6,418 nt of DNA from NCBI GenBank assembly GCA_946575275.1, contig CAMNZV010000101.1, positions 1-6,418 on the forward strand, in the 5' to 3' direction. This DNA comes from an uncultured Clostridium sp. GTDB lineage: Bacteria; Bacillota; Clostridia; Clostridiales; Clostridiaceae. The translations under genes were made by a program, and so were the position numbers. Shown piece after piece: positions 1 to 5,138 of the stretch. Every line of letters starts with the position of its first letter. Position 1 is the first letter of the stretch. The notes under the pieces are model-generated. The model saw only the letters and a program-made list of their open reading frames with translations, had not been told where the DNA came from and did no database searches.

Positions 1-39
1 TATTTAGGATATATAATTTCATATATTCAACTTAAAAAT

Positions 40-97
40 AAATAAAAAATAATTGGGCTAACAAAATCAATTTGTATAGCCCAATTATTTTTTATTT
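40..97 (-). terminator. Bidirectional intrinsic terminator after galU
   Basis: The arms 40-60 and 77-97 form a perfect 21-bp inverted repeat around a 16-base loop. The GC-containing core is TTGGGCTA/TAGCCCAA, and A-runs and T-runs extend the stem on both sides. On the minus strand it starts 8 bases after the galU stop codon and is followed by a U-rich tract, so it should end the polysaccharide operon. On the plus strand it also ends in a T-rich tract, so it could equally stop transcription arriving from the left. Bases 1-39 show no recognisable gene. Confidence 0.93.
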
Positions 98-105
98 TTA
101 TAATA

Positions 106-978
106 CTATAAAGAATCCCATGATTTTTCTGATAAATATTCTACTAATGGCCCTTTTAATTCTTCTTTCTTTAATGCATATTCAATATTTGCTTGCAAAA
201 ATCCCAGCTTATCTCCGACATCATACCTTTTTCCCTCAAATTCATAAGCATACATAGCTTCTTTAGAAATTAAAGTTTTTAATGCATCTGTCAATTGTAT
301 TTCTCCACCCTTCCCTGGTTTTGTATTTTCCAATATCTCAAATATCTGTGGAGTAATTATATATCTTCCTAAAATAGCTATGTTACTAGGTGCCTCATCA
401 ATTTTAGGTTTTTCAATAAGATCTTTCACTTTATATATTCTGTTTTCAATATGAATTCCATCAATAATTCCATACTTATCCACATTATTTTCTGCAACAT
501 TTTGTACTCCAAGTATTGATGTTTTATATTCAGAATAACAGTCAAGTAATTGCTTCAAACATGGAACTTCACTATCAACAACGTCATCACCTAATAATAC
601 TGCAAATGGTTCATTTCCAACAAAAGTTTTTGCACAATATATTGCGTTCCCTAATCCTTTTGCCTCTTTTTGTCTAATATAATGTATATCAACCATATCA
701 GAAATATCCCTTACTAATTCTAGTAACTCAGATTTTCCACCTTTTTCTAATTCCATCTCAAGTTCAATTGATTTATCAAAATGGTCTTCAATACACTTTT
801 TATTTCTTCCAGTTATAATTAAGATCTCTTCTATTCCAGATGCGATTGCCTCCTCAATTATATATTGTATTGTAGGTTTATCCACAATAGGTAACATCTC
901 TTTAGGTTGTGCTTTAGTTGCCGGTAAAAATCTAGTTCCAAGTCCAGCTGCCGGTATTATAGCTTTTTTTACTTTCAT
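106..978 (-). CDS. galU: UTP-glucose-1-phosphate uridylyltransferase
   Basis: This cytoplasmic enzyme makes UDP-glucose and pyrophosphate from UTP and glucose 1-phosphate. UDP-glucose is the donor or precursor for surface polysaccharides and glycolipids. At 290 residues it has the usual length for bacterial GalU and is intact. The N-terminal nucleotide-binding signature AAGLGTRFLPATKAQPKEML (residues 10-29) is complete, including the conserved lysine in PKEMLP (K26). Other family marks are KGLGNAI (107-113), the metal-binding GDD (130-132), DKYGII (167-172), EKP (189-191), GGEIQLTDA (224-232) and YDVGDKLGF (252-260). The start is set by GGGAGG placed 8-9 bases before the ATG. It is the last gene of the operon, after a 77-base gap containing an inverted repeat, and is followed by a strong terminator. 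Many clostridia carry more than one galU-like gene, so it may be a polysaccharide-dedicated copy; that is inference. The family assignment is very secure. Confidence 0.96.
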   Translation of the reverse strand: MKVKKAIIPAAGLGTRFLPATKAQPKEMLPIVDKPTIQYIIEEAIASGIEEILIITGRNKKCIEDHFDKSIELEMELEKGGKSELLELVRDISDMVDIHYIRQKEAKGLGNAIYCAKTFVGNEPFAVLLGDDVVDSEVPCLKQLLDCYSEYKTSILGVQNVAENNVDKYGIIDGIHIENRIYKVKDLIEKPKIDEAPSNIAILGRYIITPQIFEILENTKPGKGGEIQLTDALKTLISKEAMYAYEFEGKRYDVGDKLGFLQANIEYALKKEELKGPLVEYLSEKSWDSL

Positions 979-1000
979 AAAATAGACCTCCCATAATTAT

Positions 1001-1036
1001 TTTAATATACAAACTAATTATAGTTTGTATATTAAA
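1001..1036 (-). repeat. Perfect 16-bp inverted repeat ahead of galU
   Basis: The arms 1001-1016 and 1021-1036 are exact reverse complements around a 4-base loop (ATTA), with core ACAAACTA/TAGTTTGT. It lies between the GT2 stop codon and the galU ribosome-binding site. On the minus strand no U-tract follows the stem (next comes ATAATTATGGGAGG), so it is not a standard intrinsic terminator. It could be an mRNA-stabilising or processing hairpin, or a protein-binding operator. The centre reads TATAAT on the minus strand (1022-1017), but I see no -35 element or TG extension to make it a promoter. The structure is certain; the function is unknown. Confidence 0.75.
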
Positions 1037-1055
1037 TTACTAAATTAAGAAAATA

Positions 1056-2084
1056 TTATCTTGATAATTTAGTGTTTTTATCTGTTAGCTTTTTACTCTT
1101 TATTATGTAAAAGTTTTTTATACCCATAATAAAACCAAACCCATAAGATAAATGTAATATTGGAAAAATTATTATCAAATATCTAAAATATGAGAATGAA
1201 TTCTTAAGTGATATTTTAATAGAAACAATTAAATCAATAGCTAAATATAGACCTAAAATTGATAAAAATACAATTCTTGATATCATTGAAAATAGGCTTA
1301 ATAATATTCCAAAAACAACAAAAGATGAAAATAAAGCTGGAATCAAATGTCTTAATGAAGCAGGTCTTTTATGCTTTTGTATTACTCTAACCTTCCAAAA
1401 ACCATATTGATAGTACTGTTTCCATAACTTTTTTATTGAATCTCTTGCATAATAAGTTGATATAATTTTAGGTGATAATAATATCTTTTTACCACTATTA
1501 ATCACCCTAAAATTCAATTCATCATCTTGATTTCTAACTAGTTCCTCATCAAACTTTCCAATTTCAATAAGTTCAGCTCTTCTATATGCGCCAAAGGCAA
1601 CTGTGTCCACATACTCTTCCTTTGTTGAATATCTAAATGTTGCATTACCAACTCCAAATGGACACATCATAGACTGTGCAATTGCTTTTCCCTTAGTACT
1701 ATCATTTATAGTGTTTAAAATTCCCCCACTACATCCTACATCATTATCTTCAAGAGCGTTTACATTTTCCATTATAAAATTTTCTTCTGCCTCTGCATGA
1801 GCACCAAAAATAATAATTATATCTGATGTTGAATATTCTATTGCTTTATTCATTCCTTTTGGAGCTGTTAACCCTTCATTATCTATAACTAAAATATTAA
1901 CATTTGAATTTTCTCTAATATACTTATTAATCACCAATCTAGTTTTATCATCTGACATTCCATCTGCTATTATGATATTATATAATTCTTTAGGATAGGT
2001 TTGATTAATAAATGATTCTATACACCTTCCTATAAACATTTCTTCATTTCTACAGGGTATTATTACACTTACTGATTTACTCAT
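1056..2084 (-). CDS. GT2-family glycosyltransferase, ExoA-like, with C-terminal membrane anchor
   Basis: This is a GT-A-fold glycosyltransferase that probably adds one sugar from a nucleotide donor to a lipid-linked intermediate at the inner face of the membrane. The N-terminus has SVIIPCRNEE (residues 6-15) and the acidic loop ADGMSDDKT (40-48), both typical of GT2. The catalytic-base motif NQDDE is at 185-189, with YYQYGFWK at 224-231. Three hydrophobic segments follow (about 247-268, 271-290 and 302-322), the last carrying the HLSYGFGFIMG pattern (311-321) familiar in ExoA-like enzymes. The usual metal-binding DXD position reads GAH (94-96), so its leading aspartate is absent. At 342 residues the length is normal for the subfamily. 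AAAGGAG lies 5-6 bases before the ATG. It is the fourth gene of the operon, 36 bases after the dehydrogenase gene. The fold is secure; donor, acceptor and linkage cannot be read from the sequence, so I give no gene symbol. Confidence 0.9.
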   Translation of the reverse strand: MSKSVSVIIPCRNEEMFIGRCIESFINQTYPKELYNIIIADGMSDDKTRLVINKYIRENSNVNILVIDNEGLTAPKGMNKAIEYSTSDIIIIFGAHAEAEENFIMENVNALEDNDVGCSGGILNTINDSTKGKAIAQSMMCPFGVGNATFRYSTKEEYVDTVAFGAYRRAELIEIGKFDEELVRNQDDELNFRVINSGKKILLSPKIISTYYARDSIKKLWKQYYQYGFWKVRVIQKHKRPASLRHLIPALFSSFVVFGILLSLFSMISRIVFLSILGLYLAIDLIVSIKISLKNSFSYFRYLIIIFPILHLSYGFGFIMGIKNFYIIKSKKLTDKNTKLSR

Positions 2085-2120
2085 ATTTACTCCTTTAAAA
2101 TATCCAAATGATAATTATGT

Positions 2121-3218
2121 TTATTTATCTTTTATTCCTTTCATTTCTATTGAAGCAAAATCCTCCATTGGAAAACTAACTGGCATACCAGTTTTTCTTG
2201 ATTTATATGCTGCTAAAATAATAGACATTGCTTTTTTACCCTCTACTCCATTTATTAATGGTTCTGTATTATTATTAATTGCATCTATTACATCTTTAAA
2301 TAATGGCGTATGTCCATTTCCATAAACATTTTCAATTTCCACTGCAACTTCTTTTTTAACTTCCTCTTCATTATCTCCATCAAATCTCCAAGTTTTTAAT
2401 TCATTTACGGCTAATCCACCAATTACAACTGCTCCATCTTCACCAAATATACTTAATGTCTCTTCTAAATTTTTAGGATAAACACAAGCTGAACCTTCAA
2501 CTATTCCAATAGAACCATTCTTAAATCTAATAATAATTGCTCCAAAGTCTTCTGCGTCAATATCTCTTAGATACGTATCACATTCTGCATAAACTCTTTC
2601 TATCTCTCCACCCATCATCCACTGTAATAAGTCAATATTATGTATACATTGATTCATTAATGTTCCACCATCTTGTTCCCAGGTTCCTCTCCAAGGTGCT
2701 TGTTCATAGTATCCCATATTTCTATTCCATAAAATTCTTGCAGTACCATTTATAATTCTACCAAATTTATCATCGTTAATAGCTTCTCTAAGTTTTTGGA
2801 TAGGTTTATTAAATCTATTTTGATGGTTAATTGATAACTTAACATTATTTTTTTTAGCAGTTTCAATCATTAAATCAGCATCCTTAATTGATAATGCCAT
2901 TGGTTTTTCTACAATAGCACTTATACCATGATTCATTGCATAAATTGCAATTTCTGCATGATATCCACTTTCTGTAGCTATTGTTACAACATCTATTTTT
3001 TCAGATTTTATCATTTCTTTGTAATCTGTATAAACTTCAACTTTTAAAGATTTATCTTCTATTTTACTTAAATATTCATCTTTTTTTGCTTCTGCCTTTT
3101 CAATATCCACATCACATGTTGCTACCAAAATTGCCTCTTCTTTATTTGATATCAACGCTTCAACATGTTTATAAGATATTCTTCCACAACCTATTATTGC
3201 AAATTTTAATTTTTTCAT
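2121..3218 (-). CDS. Gfo/Idh/MocA-family NAD(P)-dependent sugar (nucleotide) dehydrogenase
   Basis: This is a soluble two-domain oxidoreductase of 365 residues, within the normal range for the family. The Rossmann dinucleotide-binding motif FAIIGCGRIS is at 6-15, with serine in the third glycine position. The catalytic lysine lies in VEKPMAL (K105), and NHQNRFN is at 131-137. The substrate-domain signature DGGTLMNQCIHNIDLLQW runs 183-200, with conserved H193 and D196. The QNRFN and NQxIHNIDLLQW patterns resemble the WlbA/WbpB group, which oxidises C3 of UDP-N-acetylglucosaminuronate on the way to di-amino uronic acids, and the polysaccharide context fits a sugar-nucleotide substrate. However, the aminotransferase (WbpE/WlbC type) and acetyltransferase (WbpD/WlbB type) that usually accompany it are not in this window. 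The specific reaction is therefore only a suggestion. TAGGAGTG precedes the ATG and sits in the 18-base gap after the sugar transferase gene. The family call is very secure and the substrate unknown. Confidence 0.92.
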   Translation of the reverse strand: MKKLKFAIIGCGRISYKHVEALISNKEEAILVATCDVDIEKAEAKKDEYLSKIEDKSLKVEVYTDYKEMIKSEKIDVVTIATESGYHAEIAIYAMNHGISAIVEKPMALSIKDADLMIETAKKNNVKLSINHQNRFNKPIQKLREAINDDKFGRIINGTARILWNRNMGYYEQAPWRGTWEQDGGTLMNQCIHNIDLLQWMMGGEIERVYAECDTYLRDIDAEDFGAIIIRFKNGSIGIVEGSACVYPKNLEETLSIFGEDGAVVIGGLAVNELKTWRFDGDNEEEVKKEVAVEIENVYGNGHTPLFKDVIDAINNNTEPLINGVEGKKAMSIILAAYKSRKTGMPVSFPMEDFASIEMKGIKDK

Positions 3219-3236
3219 TTTTACACTCCTATTATT

Positions 3237-3845
3237 TTATTTAAAACACTTCATTATTGTTTTAAGGATTATTTTAATATCTATCAATAAATTGTTATTA
3301 TTTATATATTCCAAATTAAGCTTTAGCTTATCAGGCATAATACTATTTATATAGTATCCTTCTGGGTTATGCACATTACTTAAAATATCATTTTCATCAC
3401 TATATCTTATAGATGCTAAATCTGTAATCCCAGGCTTAATATCAAAAACTTTTTCCTGTTCGCCAGTATACATACTAACATATTTTTTAACTTCTGGTCT
3501 TGGTCCCACAAAACTCATAGTACCTAAAAATACATTGAATAATTGTGGTAATTCATCAATCTTATATCTTCTTAAGATATTCCCAACCCTTGTAATTCTG
3601 TTATCATTTGCAACTGTAATTTGTTTGCCATATTTTTCTGCATCCACAATCATGGTTCTAAACTTAAATATATAAAACTCTTTTTTATCTTTTCCAACTC
3701 TTACCTGTTTAAAAATAACATTGCCTTTGCTATCAAGTTTTATACATATACTTACTACTAATAATAACGGACTTAAAATTATTATCCCTATAAAAGAAAA
3801 TACAATATCAAAAATTCTTTTTATTACCTTATTAACACTTTTCAT
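3237..3845 (-). CDS. Initiating sugar transferase (small monotopic phosphoglycosyl transferase)
   Basis: The enzyme transfers a sugar 1-phosphate from a UDP-sugar to undecaprenyl phosphate, the first committed step in building a lipid-linked repeat unit. At 202 residues it matches the catalytic-domain-only (PglC-like) form of the bacterial sugar transferase family and lacks the N-terminal multi-membrane domain of WbaP/WcaJ proteins. The N-terminal hydrophobic segment (about 11-36) carries the Ser-Pro break (S25-P26) that makes a re-entrant membrane helix. FKFRTM (60-65) and DAE (68-70) follow. The catalytic Asp-Glu dyad is D97-E98 in KIDELPQLFNV, then SFVGPRP (111-117) and KPGITDLASI (137-146). 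The C-terminus is amphipathic and lysine-rich. It starts 9 bases after the GT4 stop codon, and the ribosome-binding site overlaps that stop, so the two are probably translationally coupled. The sugar could be glucose, galactose or an amino sugar; motifs alone do not decide this. Confidence 0.94.
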   Translation of the reverse strand: MKSVNKVIKRIFDIVFSFIGIIILSPLLLVVSICIKLDSKGNVIFKQVRVGKDKKEFYIFKFRTMIVDAEKYGKQITVANDNRITRVGNILRRYKIDELPQLFNVFLGTMSFVGPRPEVKKYVSMYTGEQEKVFDIKPGITDLASIRYSDENDILSNVHNPEGYYINSIMPDKLKLNLEYINNNNLLIDIKIILKTIMKCFK

Positions 3846-3850
3846 AATAC

Positions 3851-3857
3851 ATCCCTA
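3851..3857 (-). promoter_or_regulatory. Ribosome-binding site overlapping the GT4 stop codon
   Basis: On the minus strand the bases read TAGGGAT, in which TAG is the stop codon of the GT4 gene and AGGG is the only Shine-Dalgarno-like sequence before the sugar transferase ATG (3845-3843). An earlier ATG (3852-3850) is out of frame. The arrangement suggests that ribosomes finishing GT4 reinitiate on the sugar transferase. Confidence 0.6.
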
Positions 3858-4940
3858 CATTTTCAACAATTTATTAGCTATTAAATTTTGATAATACTCT
3901 TTAATATCTCTCATATTATCATCCCAAATAGCATTGTTATCTATTATATTCTTGTTCTCTATTCGAGCCTTTTTAACTAGTTCATTATTTCCCAGTACAC
4001 ATTGAATTAATCTATTAAGTTTCTCTTCGGAATTATCCTCTAGTATTAATCCATTAGTATTATTTACAATCCATTCATTATTAGCCGGAATATCTGATAC
4101 TATTGGAAAAGTTCCACATGCCATTGCTTCTAATAAAGTTACGGATGTCGAATCTGATGTTGGAATACTAATAAAAATAAACGATTTTTTTAATAAATCT
4201 ATAACTTGTTCATGACTTATAAATCCTAAAAACTCAACACTTTTTTCAATTCCTAATGCCTTAATATTTTGTAATACCTCATTTTCTTTTTCACCTGAAT
4301 TTGTAATTACTAATTTTATATCCTTGTCGTAATCCAATACCTTCTTAAATGCTTTTAAGATAATATCAATGTTGGAATTGTCACATAACGTTCTCATACT
4401 TAGAAGTATTTTTTCTCTATTTTTCTCTGTACCTTCTAGATTAAATTGATTTGGATCAATTCCCATTGGTCTTGTAATCACTGTACTATGATTTCTAGTT
4501 AACTTTTTTATCTCTTTTGTCATATTATTAGAGTCTGATGTAATTAAATCACCTTTTTTTAATGAATATTGAGTTAATAATTTGTATATGAAATTCTTTT
4601 TAGGTGTTACGAGAATATCACTGCCCCAAGTAGAAATTACTAAAGGTCTATCTTTAATTAATGCAGCTATAAATCCATAACTTGTCACATAATGTGCATT
4701 AATAATATCTGGATTTATCTCCTTAATCATTCTTTTAATTTCTTTTATTTTTTTAAGATAATTAATATTACCCCCAGATGAGTTTATATTAATATTCTCA
4801 CCCAAATAAGTTACATTTACACCTTCAATCCTATAATTATTAAATGATATAACATAAACTTTATTTCCATTATCCCTAAAATATTCTATCCATCTTCTTA
4901 TATGTATACTACCAATATCACCTAAAAAGCAAATTTTCAT
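3855..4940 (-). CDS. GT4-family glycosyltransferase (GT-B fold)
   Basis: This is a retaining glycosyltransferase that probably adds a sugar to the lipid-linked intermediate of a surface polysaccharide at the cytoplasmic face of the membrane. The protein is 361 residues, normal for the family, with no membrane-spanning segment. The N-terminal acceptor-binding domain starts ICFLGDIGSIHIRRW (3-17) and has NAHYVTSYGF (81-90) and STWGSDIL (103-110), marks of a well-known polysaccharide-cluster subgroup. The C-terminal donor domain starts near KILLSMRTL (177-185) and carries the family motif SDSTSVTLLEAMACG (262-276). E271 is the second acidic residue of the EX7E motif, while the first position is Asp (D263) rather than Glu. 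AAGGAG lies about 8 bases before the ATG. It is the first gene after a clear extended -10 promoter and probably leads the operon. Donor and acceptor cannot be told from the sequence, so no symbol is given. Confidence 0.93.
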   Translation of the reverse strand: MKICFLGDIGSIHIRRWIEYFRDNGNKVYVISFNNYRIEGVNVTYLGENININSSGGNINYLKKIKEIKRMIKEINPDIINAHYVTSYGFIAALIKDRPLVISTWGSDILVTPKKNFIYKLLTQYSLKKGDLITSDSNNMTKEIKKLTRNHSTVITRPMGIDPNQFNLEGTEKNREKILLSMRTLCDNSNIDIILKAFKKVLDYDKDIKLVITNSGEKENEVLQNIKALGIEKSVEFLGFISHEQVIDLLKKSFIFISIPTSDSTSVTLLEAMACGTFPIVSDIPANNEWIVNNTNGLILEDNSEEKLNRLIQCVLGNNELVKKARIENKNIIDNNAIWDDNMRDIKEYYQNLIANKLLKM

Positions 4941-4976
4941 TTTGTTCTCTCCTTAATGATTCCTTAACATTTACTT

Positions 4977-5005
4977 ATTATATCACAATTTTAATAAATA
5001 ATAAA
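4977..5005 (-). promoter_or_regulatory. Extended -10 promoter for the polysaccharide operon
   Basis: The minus strand reads TGATATAAT at 4985-4977, a perfect TATAAT box (4982-4977) with the TGn extension. At a 17-base spacing the -35 position is TTTATT (5005-5000), a poor match to TTGACA, which is common for extended -10 promoters. Transcription would start near 4970 and give a leader of about 30 bases before the GT4 ATG, with AAGGAG inside it. It lies downstream of the amidase terminator, which supports a separate transcription unit. The remaining bases 5006-5089 are AT-rich and show no convincing operator or riboswitch. Confidence 0.75.
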
Positions 5006-5089
5006 TATTAACCTATTCTTTATAAACTCTCATCAAAGTTATCTAAATATTCATAAAATAGCTACTAATTTTATTGCAATGTATTACAT

Positions 5090-5133
5090 AAAAAAAACTA
5101 TCCTTAAGGTTTTATCCCATAAAGATAGCTTTT
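5090..5133 (-). terminator. Intrinsic terminator after the amidase gene
   Basis: On the minus strand the stem CTATCTTTA (5128-5120) pairs with TAAGGATAG (5106-5098) through one G-U pair, around a 13-base loop. A-residues on the 5' side can extend it against the T-run. Eight Ts follow directly (5097-5090). The structure starts 5 bases after the amidase stop codon and should separate the amidase transcript from the polysaccharide operon. Confidence 0.9.
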
Positions 5134-5138
5134 GATCG

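Noticed and set aside
72..257. Plus-strand open frame of 61 codons at the left end
   Set aside because: It lies mostly antisense to the galU 3' end and the terminator, has no ribosome-binding site, and its low-complexity hydrophobic composition is typical of AT-rich antisense.
1017..1045. Promoter for galU using the TATAAT in the palindrome loop
   Set aside because: At 17 or 18 bases upstream the sequences are ATTTAG and AATTTA, poor -35 matches, and there is no TG extension. I kept the site only as an inverted repeat.
1603..1800. Plus-strand open frame antisense to the GT2 gene
   Set aside because: The minus-strand frame has clear GT2 motifs through this region; the plus frame has no recognisable domain or ribosome-binding site.
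2537..3244. Two plus-strand open frames antisense to the Gfo/Idh/MocA gene
   Set aside because: They are Leu/Phe/Tyr/His-rich shadows of a strongly supported gene, with no start signals.
5050..5079. Second promoter upstream of the GT4 gene (TTGCAA, 18-base spacer, TATGAA, minus strand)
   Set aside because: Each hexamer matches the consensus at only four of six positions, which is expected by chance in such AT-rich DNA; the extended -10 site at 4977 is much better.
4941..5138. Riboswitch or structured leader in the amidase-GT4 gap
   Set aside because: Apart from the terminator and promoter I see only weak short pairings (such as AACT...AGTT), and the predicted leader of about 30 bases is too short for a riboswitch.
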